Source of the DNA: Pseudomonadota bacterium
GTDB taxonomy: Bacteria > Pseudomonadota > Alphaproteobacteria > Rhodobacterales > Rhodobacteraceae
Length of the DNA: 64,000 bases
Direction of reading: 5' to 3'
Assembly: GCA_038533575.1 (NCBI GenBank)
Contig: JBCAYL010000001.1
Span: 586,226-650,225 of the forward strand
In this document: piece by piece, positions 1 to 12,356 of the stretch
Numbering within the stretch: the stretch's first letter is position 1
Layout of the letters: each line of letters begins with the position of its first letter
The notes under the pieces: model-generated
What the model was told of the DNA's origin: nothing
What the model saw: the letters and a program-made list of their open reading frames with translations, nothing else
Database searches by the model: none
Position numbers and translations under genes: made by a program

Positions 1-396
1 CAGGGCATCACCACGCCGCCGGGGAACCCAGCCTACAATGTGTCGAAGGCGGGCCTCAAAGCCTATACCGAAGCGCTGGCCCACGAACTCAGGACCACCG
101 AGGGCGCGGCGCTGACGGCGCATCTCCTCGTCCCCGGCTTCGTCCATACGGGCATGACCGGACGGGCCGAGAAGCCCCCGGCGGCGTGGACGGCGGAACA
201 AACGGCGGCGTTTTTCCTCAAAAGCCTCGCACGCGGTGATTTCTACATCCTGTGCCCCGATAACGACGTGCCGCGCGCGCTCGACGAAAAGCGCATCGCC
301 TGGGCCATGGGCGACCTCATCGAGAACCGCCCGGCCCTGAGCCGCTGGCACCCCGATTATGCCGAGGCCTTCGCGGCCCATGTGAAAGAGAGCTGA
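1..396 (+). CDS. Short-chain dehydrogenase/reductase (SDR), 3' part only
   Basis: The reading frame is open from the first base and ends at a TGA, so the N-terminal NAD(P)-binding half lies outside the window. The visible part contains AYNVSK, the YxxxK catalytic pair of classical SDR enzymes, followed by the helix AGLKAYTEALAHEL and a PGFVHTGMT stretch, the usual PG(x)V(x)T motif after the active site. The family oxidises or reduces alcohols and ketones with NAD(P); the substrate cannot be told from this part. Confidence 0.85.
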   Translation, partial: QGITTPPGNPAYNVSKAGLKAYTEALAHELRTTEGAALTAHLLVPGFVHTGMTGRAEKPPAAWTAEQTAAFFLKSLARGDFYILCPDNDVPRALDEKRIAWAMGDLIENRPALSRWHPDYAEAFAAHVKES

Positions 397-402
397 GGCC
401 GG

Positions 403-421
403 TGTCTCGGATGCGAGACAC
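403..421. promoter_or_regulatory. Palindrome upstream of the GAF/Fis regulator, likely operator
   Basis: The sequence tgtctcggatgcgagacac is an inverted repeat with 7-bp arms (tgtctcg/cgagaca). A 19-bp site matching it at 14 positions lies upstream of the aldehyde dehydrogenase at 1463-1481. The pairing suggests both are bound by the Fis-type regulator encoded between them. A weak terminator of the preceding SDR gene is an alternative reading for this copy. Confidence 0.5.
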
Positions 422-505
422 ATTGCTGCGGCGCGGCGAGGCAAAGCCCCGCGCAGGTGCTGCAGCGCGGCGGGACTCCGCGCACACGCTGCGGTAGCGT
501 TCCGC

Positions 506-1453
506 ATGCGTCACGCAGACCTCGTCTTTTCCGCCATCACATCGGAGCAAGCCGCGCGCTCCCGCATCGTCGCCTCCTGGGCGCGGTCGCACCGGCGTCA
601 CGGGCTCGACCCAGCACGCAAGGGCGAGGCGACGGTGCTGAGCGCGTGGGAAATGCGGCCGCGACTGGAGGCCAGCGAGCGCCTTACGCGGGTGGCGGCG
701 TCCAAGCTCGACCAGCTCTACGGGCTTGTTTCCATTTCAGGTTGTGCCGTCGTGCTCACCGACGGCGACGGCGTCATCCTCGACCGCCGCGTGTCGGATG
801 GTGAGGCCGGGGCTTTCGCCTCCTGGGGTCTCATCGAGGGCGCGGATTGGAGCGAGGCGCAGGAGGGCACCAACGGCATCGGGACCTGCCTCGCCGAGAA
901 GCGGAGCCTCATCGTGCACCGGGACGAGCACTTCTGCTCGAAGAACGTGGCCATGAGCTGCATCGATTCGCCGATCTACGGCGCGGATGGGGCGATCCTA
1001 GGCGCACTCGACGTCTCCTCCGCCCGGGCCGACCAGACCGCGGCGATGAACTCCATGATGGCGGCCATGGTCGCGCAGACCGCCCGGCAGATCGAGGCGG
1101 ACAATCTCAAGGCCAGTTTCGAGGGCGCGCGCGTCGTCTTTGCAGGCGGCGAGGATGCCGATCGCAACGCGCTTCTCGCGATCAACGGCGATGACGTCGT
1201 CATCGGGGCCACGCGCGCGGCGCGGCAGCTTTACGGCTGGCGCGCGGAGGGCGCCTTCGAGCCCGTGGCGGCCACCGACATCTTCGGGCGCGACGGCGCG
1301 CTCACGGGGCTCGACCGCTCCGAGAAGGCGGCGCTCGTGCGCGCGCTCACCCGCGCGGGCGGCAATGCCTCGGCGGCCGCCAAGGCGCTCGGCATCGGGC
1401 GGGCCACGCTCTACCGCCGCATGAAGCGACTGGGCATTTCAAGAACGCTCTGA
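506..1453 (+). CDS. GAF-domain, Fis-type HTH transcriptional regulator (AcoR-like, no AAA+ domain)
   Basis: This 315-aa protein begins like AcoR-family acetoin/aldehyde regulators (SRIVASWARSHRRHGLDP) and has a GAF sensor domain at about residues 60-190 with the family signature EGTNGIGTCLAE. It ends in a Fis-type helix-turn-helix (GGNASAAAKALGIGRATLYR). The central sigma-54 AAA+ ATPase domain of full-length AcoR (about 600 aa) is absent, so it probably does not activate sigma-54 promoters in the classical way. It is 151 bp upstream of an aldehyde dehydrogenase, its likely target; matching palindromes lie upstream of both genes. Confidence 0.85.
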   Translation: MRHADLVFSAITSEQAARSRIVASWARSHRRHGLDPARKGEATVLSAWEMRPRLEASERLTRVAASKLDQLYGLVSISGCAVVLTDGDGVILDRRVSDGEAGAFASWGLIEGADWSEAQEGTNGIGTCLAEKRSLIVHRDEHFCSKNVAMSCIDSPIYGADGAILGALDVSSARADQTAAMNSMMAAMVAQTARQIEADNLKASFEGARVVFAGGEDADRNALLAINGDDVVIGATRAARQLYGWRAEGAFEPVAATDIFGRDGALTGLDRSEKAALVRALTRAGGNASAAAKALGIGRATLYRRMKRLGISRTL

Positions 1454-1462
1454 GGGACAGGG

Positions 1463-1481
1463 TGTATCAGCCGCGGGACAC
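1463..1481. promoter_or_regulatory. Second copy of the regulator palindrome, upstream of aldehyde dehydrogenase
   Basis: The sequence tgtatcagccgcgggacac matches the site at 403-421 at 14 of 19 positions, including both outer TGT/ACA halves. It lies about 120 bp before the dehydrogenase ATG, a typical position for an upstream activator site. I found no convincing -24/-12 element between the site and the gene. Confidence 0.5.
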
Positions 1482-1604
1482 ATCCGCGGCGCGTGACTTG
1501 GGCGGCCTCTTCGCAGGGCGCCGACCGGCGACCTAACGTGGCGCCACACCGCACCATAAGCGGCACCAGGACGAAAACCGCAAACATCCTTTGGGAGGAT
1601 AGCA

Positions 1605-3128
<1,524 letters not shown>

Positions 3129-3216
3129 GGGGCCTTTGATGAAAATTGGCTGTGCGATCCGTGAAAACGGGTCGCGCAGCCTCACTTTTGGCGCAATTGC
3201 CGGTCAATGAGCACGG

Positions 3217-3435
3217 ATGGCTTACGCAAATCCTCAGAACTTCGATGTTGTCGCGCCGAAGGCGCCCCGTGCCCGGATCGGCGCGGTGTTGATCCTCGCT
3301 GCGGCGGTTGGGCTTTTTGCCGTCAACGCGCTCCAGGCTGAAAGCCCCGGAACCTGCCATTTCGCGGAGGCCATCGCGCCGACGCATCTGGCGTCCCTCG
3401 TCGAAGGGGCAGCGTTCCTCGCACGCCTGGGCTGA
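3217..3435 (+). CDS. Small hypothetical membrane-anchored protein
   Basis: This 72-aa frame sits in the 400-bp space between the aldehyde dehydrogenase and DUF779 genes. It has one hydrophobic stretch at about residues 20-41 (ARIGAVLILAAAVGLFAVNA) that could be a membrane anchor or signal sequence. There is no strong ribosome binding site and no family I recognise. It may be a chance frame in GC-rich DNA; otherwise I see nothing in this interval. Confidence 0.3.
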   Translation: MAYANPQNFDVVAPKAPRARIGAVLILAAAVGLFAVNALQAESPGTCHFAEAIAPTHLASLVEGAAFLARLG

Positions 3436-3531
3436 CGCCACGCGCGGCGACGTGTCCTGACAACCGGACCAGTTGTGCTACCTTTCAGGCGGAGGTGACC
3501 GCTGACTGGCTTGTGTCTTCTGGAGGACGAA

Positions 3532-3948
3532 ATGACAGAACACGTGACAATCTCCTGCGCCACGGACGCGGACGTGGTCGAGGGCACCTCGGCCACCGCG
3601 CGCGTCACGGCGACCCCGGCCGCCCTCGCGCTCATCGAGGAGATCCGCGGGGACCACGGCGCGGTGATGTTTCACCAGTCCGGCGGCTGCTGTGATGGCT
3701 CCGCGCCCATGTGCTACCCTGTGGGCGATTTCCGCACCGGCGCGTCTGATGTGAAGCTGGGCGAGATCGACGGGGCGGAGGTCTGGATCTCGGGCCCTCA
3801 ATTCGAAGCCTGGAAGCACACGCAGCTCATTCTCGACGTCGTCGATGGGCGCGGGGGCATGTTCTCGCTCGACAACGGAACGGGGAAGCGCTTCCTGACA
3901 CGGTCACGGATCTTCACCGACGAGGAGAAGGCCGAACTCGGCCTGTGA
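3532..3948 (+). CDS. DUF779 domain protein linked to aldehyde dehydrogenase
   Basis: The 138-aa product has the DUF779 pattern: a glycine/cysteine-rich centre (HQSGGCCDGSAPMC) followed by EVWISGPQFEAWKHTQLILDV. The start at 3532 is chosen because ctggagga lies just upstream; an in-frame start seven codons earlier lacks a comparable signal. DUF779 genes commonly sit beside ExaC/AldB-type dehydrogenases, as here, but their biochemical role is not established. The conserved Cys cluster suggests metal or thiol chemistry, which is inference. Confidence 0.85.
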   Translation: MTEHVTISCATDADVVEGTSATARVTATPAALALIEEIRGDHGAVMFHQSGGCCDGSAPMCYPVGDFRTGASDVKLGEIDGAEVWISGPQFEAWKHTQLILDVVDGRGGMFSLDNGTGKRFLTRSRIFTDEEKAELGL

Positions 3949-4034
3949 CCGGGTCTCTCGGTTGGGCAGCGTGAGACGACGATCTCCATGCGTTTGACCA
4001 ATCCCACCAGCTCCAGGCGCACCCTACGGGCACC

Positions 4035-4450
4035 ATGATCGAGGGCCTCAGCCACCTGACCTTCATCGTGCGGGATCTCGACGTCATGGAGCGGATCCTG
4101 ACGACCGTCCTCGGGGCGGAAAGGATCTACGACAGCGGCGACGCACCCTTTTCCGGGTCGAGGGAGCGCTTCTACGACGTGGCGGGCCTCTGGGTGGCGG
4201 TGATGGAAGGCGATCCGCTCGCAGAGCTGACATACAACCACGTGGCCTTCAAGATCGCGCCGGAGGATTACGAGGAAAAGCTGCACCTCGTGCGGGCGAT
4301 GGGTCTCGAGGTGAGGGACGGCCTCCCCGGGTGGAGGGCGAGGCTCGGTCCATCTACTTCTATGACGCCGACAATCACCTCTTCGAGCTCCATACCGGCA
4401 CGCGCGAGGAGCGGTTCCGGCGGTATGCGGGTCCGCCCCCGGGGGGCTAG
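4035..4450 (+). pseudogene. FosX-like VOC (glyoxalase/fosfomycin-resistance fold) gene with a frameshift
   Basis: The first ~97 codons encode a VOC-fold protein (MIEGLSHLTFIVRDLDVME ... TYNHVAFKI) close to the FosX group. At about 4326-4331 (ccccggg) the frame is lost. One extra base there would restore PRVEGEARSIYFYDADNHL and FELHTGTREERFRRYAG, the typical FosX ending with its metal-binding glutamate, stopping at 4448-4450. The uncorrected frame runs on to 4499 as low-complexity sequence. So this is a recent one-base deletion or a sequencing error in a GC homopolymer run. The restored end overlaps the end of the convergent transglycosylase gene. Confidence 0.75.
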
Positions 4451-5652
4451 CGCAGCAACGCCTCGAGCAGCGCGCGATCGGGAAAGCACGTGGGTGTAAG
4501 GCCCTGGCTTTCCTGCCAGAGACCCACGGCGCGGCGTGTCTTGTTGCCGATGAGGCCGTCCGCCCCGCCCACGTCGTAGCCCAGGCGCACGAGCCGCTCC
4601 TGCGCGCGCGCCACGCGGCCCCGCGTCATGGTCTCCCCGGGCGCCCAGGCGCCTTGGAAGGCGGACGCTCCGAAGGCGATGCGGTCGGCGAGGTTGCCCA
4701 CGAAGAGCGCGTAGAGATCGCTCTCGTTATAGGCCTTCAGCACCGTGAAATTGGGCGTGGCCATGAAGGCCGGCCCTTGCGTGCCCGCGGGCAGCACGAG
4801 AAAGCCGTCCACCCGGCGCTCGTTGACCGGGAAGGGGCGGCGCGACACGCGGACGACCCCGTCCTCCTCCCATTTGAAGATCCGCTTGGTCTGGTTCGGG
4901 CCGTTCCGGGTGCACGGGACGCGTTCGGGCAGCGTGATCTCGTAGCCCCAGTCCGACCCGGCCACCCAGCCCTTGTCGGCGAGGTAGCCGGCGATGGAGG
5001 CAAGCGTGTCGGCCTCCGAGCCCCAGATATCCGCGCGTCCATCACCATCCCCGTCCCGCGCATGGGCGAGGTAGGACGACGGGAGGAATTGCGGCTGACC
5101 CATGGCGCCGCCCCAGGACGCACGCAGGGAGAGGCCCGTCTCCTCGGCGATGACGAGCGCCTTGGCGAATTCGGCGGTGAAAAGCGCGCGCCGCGTGCCC
5201 GCGAAGCCCCGCGTGGCGAGGACACGGAGGGCGTCATGGGGAATCGCGGCGCGGCCATAGGCGCTCTCGCGGCCCCAGATGGCGAGCACGATGCGGCCGG
5301 GCACGCCCGTCTCCCGCTCGAGCCGCGCGAGGAGGGAGCCGTGCTTTTCCGCCAGAGCGCGCCCCTGGGTCGCGAGCGCCCGCAGGCTGACCTCGTTGAA
5401 GTATTGATCGGGCGCGGCGAATTCGGCCTGGCTGTCGCGGGCGGGCACGCCTCCTGCGTCGGCGAGGCCCGGGAGGGTGAAGTCAGGGGTGAGGCCACGG
5501 GTGAGGCGATCGAAGGCCGCGCGGTCCACACCTGCCTCCGCGGCGGCGGGCCAGCCCGTCCCGTCGAGCCAGCGCTGGAACGCTGCCTCGGCCCGGGCCG
5601 GGAGCGGGGCTGCGAGGACAATCGTGAGGATGAGGACGGCGAGCGCGCGCAT
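4447..5652 (-). CDS. Lytic murein transglycosylase, MltB-like, with peptidoglycan-binding domain
   Basis: This 401-aa protein starts with a signal peptide (MRALAVLILTIVLAAPLPARA), so it acts in the periplasm. The SLT_2/MltB catalytic domain follows, with the catalytic glutamate in IWGRESAYGR and the conserved motif GGAMGQPQFLPSSYLAHARD. A C-terminal peptidoglycan-binding domain (RAQERLVRLGYDVGGADGLIG) completes it. Such enzymes cleave the MurNAc-GlcNAc bond to form anhydro ends. It converges on the broken FosX-like gene, their stop codons overlapping. Confidence 0.92.
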   Translation of the reverse strand: MRALAVLILTIVLAAPLPARAEAAFQRWLDGTGWPAAAEAGVDRAAFDRLTRGLTPDFTLPGLADAGGVPARDSQAEFAAPDQYFNEVSLRALATQGRALAEKHGSLLARLERETGVPGRIVLAIWGRESAYGRAAIPHDALRVLATRGFAGTRRALFTAEFAKALVIAEETGLSLRASWGGAMGQPQFLPSSYLAHARDGDGDGRADIWGSEADTLASIAGYLADKGWVAGSDWGYEITLPERVPCTRNGPNQTKRIFKWEEDGVVRVSRRPFPVNERRVDGFLVLPAGTQGPAFMATPNFTVLKAYNESDLYALFVGNLADRIAFGASAFQGAWAPGETMTRGRVARAQERLVRLGYDVGGADGLIGNKTRRAVGLWQESQGLTPTCFPDRALLEALLR

Positions 5653-5717
5653 GGCCCATTGGCGCGCGCGTGTCGCGCCCCGTCAAGGGCGCGATTGGAG
5701 CCCGTCAGAAGGGCCCG

Positions 5718-6578
5718 TCAAAAGGGCAAGGGCGGCAGCGTGGAGAGCTCCGTGAGCACGCCGGCGGCGGCACCTTGTGCCACCGCGATGGCCGCACTGC
5801 CCAGCGCCGTGGCACGGGCCACCTGCCGCGCGAGCGACGTGCGCTGCGGCCGCACCGGGGGCTCGCGAAAGATCGCACGGGCAAAGGAGGCTTCCGGGTC
5901 GCGGTAAGTACGCACCGAGGGTAGCGGGCGGTAGGTCGACCCGTCGTAGTAGAGCGTGAGCGGCGGGCCGCTCGTCTCCGCGGCGGGCTGCAGGATGCGG
6001 CCCACGCGCACGAGGCGCTGCATCTCGCAAGCGCCCTCGCTCCGGCGCGCCACGCGGCGCGGACTGACGGCGGGTGCCGCGGGCGACGGATCGGTGGGCT
6101 CAGGTTCCGGCGGCGTGGGATGCGTGATGACGGAGGGCTCGAGAGGCTGCACAGGCCGGCCGCCTCGACGACGCTCCCGCAGGCGTGCCTTGGCCACCAG
6201 CGGAAGGTCAAATCCCTCGTCCGCCGAAATGCTCAGGCTCACCTGGAGCGAGAGGCGCGTCCCCAGATGCTCGGCGACGCCCGCGAGGAAGGTGTCGCGG
6301 TCATCGTTGAGAGAGCAGGGCGCGGGATCGTCGGCCCCATCGCCTATGGAGACGAGGAGAGAGGATTCGTCCGCGTCGCTGGCGCCCGCGTCTCCATGGG
6401 CAAATCCGAGCCGGGTCTCGCCGATGTCGACGGCGCAGACACCGTGGTCCAGCCATGTGAGGGAAACAGGCTCCTGCCGCGCGGCTTCGAAGCCTGCGCG
6501 AAATTCCTCGGCCAACACGGCCAGGTCGAGAGATGCACCAGACGTACTCGTTAAACACATTACCCTAGACGTCCGCAT
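5718..6578 (-). CDS. Conserved hypothetical protein, Rhodobacterales type
   Basis: The 286-aa product has a folded N-terminal half (about residues 10-130, an alpha/beta pattern with LTWLDHGVCAVDIGETRLGF), a proline-rich linker (PTPPEPEPTDPSPAAPAVSP, about 155-175), and a C-terminal part ending in a small-residue hydrophobic segment. No known domain is evident. The start is supported by a strong aaaggaggt ribosome binding site. It lies just downstream of glnA on the same strand, but the glnA terminator separates them. Confidence 0.65.
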   Translation of the reverse strand: MRTSRVMCLTSTSGASLDLAVLAEEFRAGFEAARQEPVSLTWLDHGVCAVDIGETRLGFAHGDAGASDADESSLLVSIGDGADDPAPCSLNDDRDTFLAGVAEHLGTRLSLQVSLSISADEGFDLPLVAKARLRERRRGGRPVQPLEPSVITHPTPPEPEPTDPSPAAPAVSPRRVARRSEGACEMQRLVRVGRILQPAAETSGPPLTLYYDGSTYRPLPSVRTYRDPEASFARAIFREPPVRPQRTSLARQVARATALGSAAIAVAQGAAAGVLTELSTLPPLPF

Positions 6579-6701
6579 GTCGGACCTCCTTTCACGAGGT
6601 TACGTGTCGTCGGAGGAGATCAGCACGAAACGGTGCAATAACTTGGGGGAGATTGCGGCACTTTTAAGAACAATTTTTGCGTGTGTCGGGAACGGGCCCT
6701 G

Positions 6702-6733
6702 AAAAGAAAAGGGCGCCCCGCGAAGGAGCGCCC
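6702..6733 (-). terminator. Rho-independent terminator of glnA
   Basis: Read on the minus strand, the arms GGGCGC and GCGCCC enclose an 11-base loop and are followed by TTTTCTTTT. It starts 25 bp after the glnA stop codon and should end the glnB-glnA transcript. Confidence 0.8.
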
Positions 6734-6757
6734 AGATCATGCGTGTCGAAACTGTGC

Positions 6758-8164
6758 TCAGCAGCTGTAGTAGAGCGCGAACTCCACCGGATGCGGCGTG
6801 TGCTCGTAGGCGGTGACCTCTTCCATTTTCAGCTCGATGTAGCCCTCGACCTGGTCGCGGGTGAAGACATCGCCTGCGAGGAGGAAGTCCATGTCGGCCT
6901 CGAGCTCCTCGATGGCTTCGCGCAGCGAGCCGCACACCGTCGGGATGGAGGCGAGCTCTTCCGGCGGCAGGTCGTAAAGGTCCTTGTCGGACGCTTCGCC
7001 CGGGTCGATCTTGTTCTTGATGCCGTCGAGACCGGCCATCAGGAGCGCCGCGAAGCACAGATACGGGTTCGCGGAGGGATCGGGGAAGCGAGCCTCGACG
7101 CGCTTGGCCTTCGGGCTCTCGGTCCACGGGATCCGCACGCAGCCCGAGCGGTTGCGGGCGGAATAGGCGCGCAGAACCGGGGCCTCAAAGCCGGGGATCA
7201 GGCGCTTATAGGAGTTCGTGGACGGGTTCGTAAAGGCATTGAGCGCCTTCGCGTGCTTCAGGATGCCGCCGATGAAGTAGAGCGCTTCCTGGCTGAGATC
7301 GGCGTACTTGTCGCCAGCGAAGAGCGGCTTGCCGTCTTTCCAGATCGACATGTTGCAGTGCATGCCGGTGCCGTTGTCGCCCGCGATGGGCTTCGGCATG
7401 AACGTCGCCGACTTGCCGTAGGCCTGCGCCACGTTGTGGATGACGTACTTGTACTTTTGCAGCTCGTCAGCCTGCTTCGTGAGGCTGTCGAAGATGAGGC
7501 CGAGCTCATGCTGGCATGACGCCACCTCGTGGTGATGCTTGTCGACCTTCATCCCGAGCCGCGCCATCGTGGAGAGCATCTCGGAACGGATGTCCTGGCC
7601 GTCATCGACGGGCGGGACGGGGAAGTAGCCGCCCTTGACGCCCGGGCGGTGGCCCATGTTGCCCATCTCGTATTCGGTGTCGGTGTTCCAGGAGGCGTCG
7701 ATCGCGTCGACCTCGTAGGAGACCTTGTTGATGGAGTTGGAGTAGCGGACGTTGTCAAAGAGGAAGAATTCCGCCTCCGGCCCGAAATAGCAGACATCGC
7801 CGATGCCCGAAGACTTCAGGTAGGCCTCGGCCTTTTCGGCGGTGCCGCGCGGGTCACGGTCATAGAGTTCGCCGGTGTCGGGCTCCACGACGGAGCAGTG
7901 CAGACAGATCGTCTTTTCCGCGAAGAACGGGTCCACGTAGGCGGACTCGGTGTCGGGCATGAGCTTCATGTCGGACTGGTCGATCGACTTCCAGCCGGCA
8001 ATGGAGGAGCCGTCGAACATGAAACCTTCGTCGAGGAAATCCTCGTCCACCTCGGTGGACATGACGGTCACGTGCTGCAGCTTGCCGCGCGGATCGGTGA
8101 AGCGGATATCGACATAGTCGGCCCCTTCATCGGCGATGAGTTTGAGAACAGCTTCTTTGCTCAT
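6758..8164 (-). CDS. glnA: Glutamine synthetase type I
   Basis: The 468-aa protein is a full-length bacterial GSI, which makes glutamine from glutamate, ammonia and ATP. Visible signatures are [19 protein letters not shown] near the N-terminus, the ATP-binding [16 protein letters not shown] motif and the adenylylation-site loop DLYDLPPEE with its target tyrosine. The start MSKEAV at 8164 fits the family; a possible extension 11 codons upstream is not typical. It lies downstream of glnB, the classical alphaproteobacterial nitrogen-control pair, and is expected to be regulated by NtrC and PII/GlnE. Confidence 0.97.
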   Translation of the reverse strand: MSKEAVLKLIADEGADYVDIRFTDPRGKLQHVTVMSTEVDEDFLDEGFMFDGSSIAGWKSIDQSDMKLMPDTESAYVDPFFAEKTICLHCSVVEPDTGELYDRDPRGTAEKAEAYLKSSGIGDVCYFGPEAEFFLFDNVRYSNSINKVSYEVDAIDASWNTDTEYEMGNMGHRPGVKGGYFPVPPVDDGQDIRSEMLSTMARLGMKVDKHHHEVASCQHELGLIFDSLTKQADELQKYKYVIHNVAQAYGKSATFMPKPIAGDNGTGMHCNMSIWKDGKPLFAGDKYADLSQEALYFIGGILKHAKALNAFTNPSTNSYKRLIPGFEAPVLRAYSARNRSGCVRIPWTESPKAKRVEARFPDPSANPYLCFAALLMAGLDGIKNKIDPGEASDKDLYDLPPEELASIPTVCGSLREAIEELEADMDFLLAGDVFTRDQVEGYIELKMEEVTAYEHTPHPVEFALYYSC

Positions 8165-8195
8165 GAAGTACCCCTGTGGTTCGAGCTTGGTGTGC

Positions 8196-8258
8196 ACGTC
8201 CCGGGCTTGATCCGGGACCTCGTGGTGTTGGCGGAGCGGCCCCGGATCAGATCCGGGG
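8196..8258. repeat. 63-bp dispersed double-hairpin repeat, copy 1
   Basis: The glnB-glnA spacer holds two short palindromes: tcccgggcttgatccggga, then ccccggatcagatccgggg. A second copy with the same spacing is at 60628-60690 between iolB and the aldolase gene. It is probably a genome-wide intergenic repeat; here it may modulate the glnB-glnA message. Confidence 0.6.
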
Positions 8259-8275
8259 CGGGTGGTCCTTCGTGG

Positions 8276-10552
<2,277 letters not shown>

Positions 10553-10559
<7 letters not shown>

Positions 10560-11050
10560 GCGCGGCCGGGCACCGCCTCCGACATCAGTTCGAGCCCACC
10601 GGCATAGACGATGTGCGCGCGCGCGAAGCGCAGCGTGAAGAGGCGCAGTTCCCGCGGCCCCATGGCCTCGATGAACCGCCCGTCGACAAGCTGCGCCGCG
10701 GGGAGCGAGATCGCGCTGGCCCCGTGAAGCTTCTGCACCCGCCAATCCCTGAGATGGACGCATTGCCCGGCGGGCAGGGTCATGGCCGCTTCGGGCAGGC
10801 CTTGCCCCAGCGCGCCGGCTGAAATGCGGATCGCGGGCACGGTCACGACGCGCTCCTCGATGCTGGCGAGGGTGCGCATGCCGACGTCACGCGTGACGAT
10901 GCGATCTCCCGCGCCGAGCGTTTCGACGGGGCGGATGCCTTCGGCCGTGATGATATCTGTCCCGGCCACGAGGCCGGTGACCGCCGCGGCCATCGCCTGA
11001 ACGGGACACGCGCCGCTGAACGCGGCAGAGAGAGGAGCGTTTGACGCCAT
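10553..11050 (-). CDS. Hint (hedgehog/intein)-domain protein
   Basis: The 165-aa product matches stand-alone Hint_2 proteins frequent in Rhodobacterales: GLVAGTDIITAEGIRPVETLGAGDRIVTRD at the domain start and PAGQCVHLRDWRVQKLHGASAI further in. In full hedgehog/intein modules this fold performs an N-S acyl shift and protein cleavage. Here a short N-terminus, with a Cys at residue 15, precedes it and no obvious fused partner is seen. The function in these bacteria is unknown; secretion or autoprocessing is inference. Confidence 0.75.
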
Positions 11051-11186
11051 GTTTGGTTACCTGCTCGGTATTTTTTCGCGAGAGTACTAACGAAACGTGA
11101 CCGTGTCGCGAAAAATCTGAGCGTCACAGGCCCAGCGCACCTTTGCGCTCGCGCGCGCCCGCGCGCTTTGCTAGAGCCAGCGCAGT

Positions 11187-11271
11187 GCGGATGTGGCGAA
11201 ACTGGTAGACGCACCAGATTTAGGTTCTGGCGCCGCGAGGCGTGGAGGTTCGAGTCCTCTCATCCGCACCA
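11187..11271 (+). tRNA. tRNA-Leu (anticodon UAG)
   Basis: A complete 85-nt cloverleaf is visible: acceptor arms gcggatg/catccgc, anticodon stem ccaga/tctgg around the loop tttaggt (anticodon TAG), a long variable arm as required for leucine tRNAs, T-arm gaggttcgagtcctc, and an encoded CCA. Its 3' end is the phage attachment site, and the 16-bp repeat keeps the gene intact after integration. A short hairpin with a T-run follows. Confidence 0.95.
11256..11271 (+). other. attL core repeat (16 bp)
   Basis: The sequence cctctcatccgcacca, the last 16 bases of the tRNA-Leu gene including CCA, recurs exactly at 54524-54539. The integrase gene begins 138 bp to its right, the usual arrangement for tRNA-targeting tyrosine integrases. 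Confidence 0.9.
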
Positions 11272-11293
11272 TAGACAAGCGTCAAAAGCGGAC

Positions 11294-11319
11294 AAAACGC
11301 AGCCAGTAAAGGCTGTTTT
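11294..11319 (+). terminator. Hairpin with T-run after tRNA-Leu
   Basis: Arms cagcc and ggctg around agtaaa are followed by tttt, with an A-run on the upstream side. It could terminate the tRNA transcript. Because it lies between attL and the integrase gene, it could also be an integrase arm site. Confidence 0.45.
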
Positions 11320-11408
11320 CGTGTGGCCTAAGACCTTGAACATCACGAAAACGCGGCGTGAACATACGAACAACTGGCGCGCGCACTACGAACGATTTAC
11401 GCACACGC

Positions 11409-12356
11409 ATGGCGTCGATTCGTAAAATCAAGTCGGGGTGGCAGGCGCAGGTGGCGCGGCGCGGCGTGAGGACCTCAAAGACGTTTCCCACCAAGCGTCA
11501 GGCGCAGGACTGGGCCGCGCGCGAAGAGCAGCTGATCCTCTCAGGTGAAGGTAAGTACGACGGCGGAACCGTGAGCGACTTGCTCGGTCGTTATGCGCGC
11601 ACCGTGAGCCCCAAGAAGCGCGGCGAGCGTTGGGAGGTTCTTCGACTCAACAACATGGCCCGTGACGAGCTCGGCGCAGTGCGGATAAAAGACCTCGATC
11701 CCGCCGACATCGCCGCTTGGCGCGACCGCAGGCTTAAGCAGGTGGCCCCCAACTCGGTCAGACGAGAGATGCAGATCCTCAACGCCGTGCTGAACGTAGC
11801 TGTCAAAGAGTGGGGCGCGCTGCCGAGAAACCCAGCCCGTGACGTGTCTAAGCCACCAAAACCGCAGCCTAGGTCTCGGCTGGTCACGGATGCCGAGATT
11901 GCAAAGCTCGTAGCGCGTGCGCCGGATCTGAACACCATTGCCGGACGCTCTGTGCATGCCTTTCGATTTGCCTGCGCCACGGCCATGAGAGCAAGCGAAC
12001 TGCTGTCACTGGACGCGTCGTCTGTGAATGGCTCGGTGGCAACGCTGCAGACGTCCAAGACGGGCAAGGGCCGCCGTGTGCCACTGTCCTCGCATGCACG
12101 CGATCTGTGGGCCGCGCTGCCAGGGGACGGCTTTGATCTCACGCCCCGCCAGCTAGACGCCAACTTTCGTAAGGTGCGAGACGCTTGCAAGATTACAGGT
12201 CTGACGTTTCACGACAGCAGGCATAGAGCGATCACTGACCTCGCCAGAAAGGTCTCTGTTCTCGACTTGGCGCGCATCGTCGGACACGACAATCTCTCGC
12301 AGCTTATGACCTACTACGAGGCACAAGCCGAGGACATTGCTACTCTACTGGACTGA
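11409..12356 (+). CDS. int: Tyrosine-recombinase integrase
   Basis: The 315-aa protein has an N-terminal arm-binding region (MASIRKIKSGWQAQVARRGV), a core-binding SAM-like domain (about residues 55-140) and the catalytic domain with Arg in TAMRASELL, HxxR in TFHDSRHRAIT, His in VGHDNLSQLM and the nucleophile in TYYEAQ. It integrates the phage into tRNA-Leu. I prefer the start at 11409 to an upstream one at 11358, since MASIRKIKSGWQ is the usual beginning. It converges on the excisionase gene, overlapping it by 17 bp. Confidence 0.93.
   Translation: MASIRKIKSGWQAQVARRGVRTSKTFPTKRQAQDWAAREEQLILSGEGKYDGGTVSDLLGRYARTVSPKKRGERWEVLRLNNMARDELGAVRIKDLDPADIAAWRDRRLKQVAPNSVRREMQILNAVLNVAVKEWGALPRNPARDVSKPPKPQPRSRLVTDAEIAKLVARAPDLNTIAGRSVHAFRFACATAMRASELLSLDASSVNGSVATLQTSKTGKGRRVPLSSHARDLWAALPGDGFDLTPRQLDANFRKVRDACKITGLTFHDSRHRAITDLARKVSVLDLARIVGHDNLSQLMTYYEAQAEDIATLLD

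Noticed and set aside
1560-1580. Sigma-54 (-24/-12) promoter before the aldehyde dehydrogenase
   Set aside because: tggcgccacaccgca has GG and GC elements but the spacing is one base short and the consensus is poor. The regulator also lacks the AAA+ domain.
4654-5907. 417-aa plus-strand open frame
   Set aside because: It lies opposite the well-supported lytic transglycosylase gene and has no start signal or family features.
11168-11425. Protein frame across the tRNA-Leu gene
   Set aside because: It is read straight through the tRNA and attL and has no coding features.
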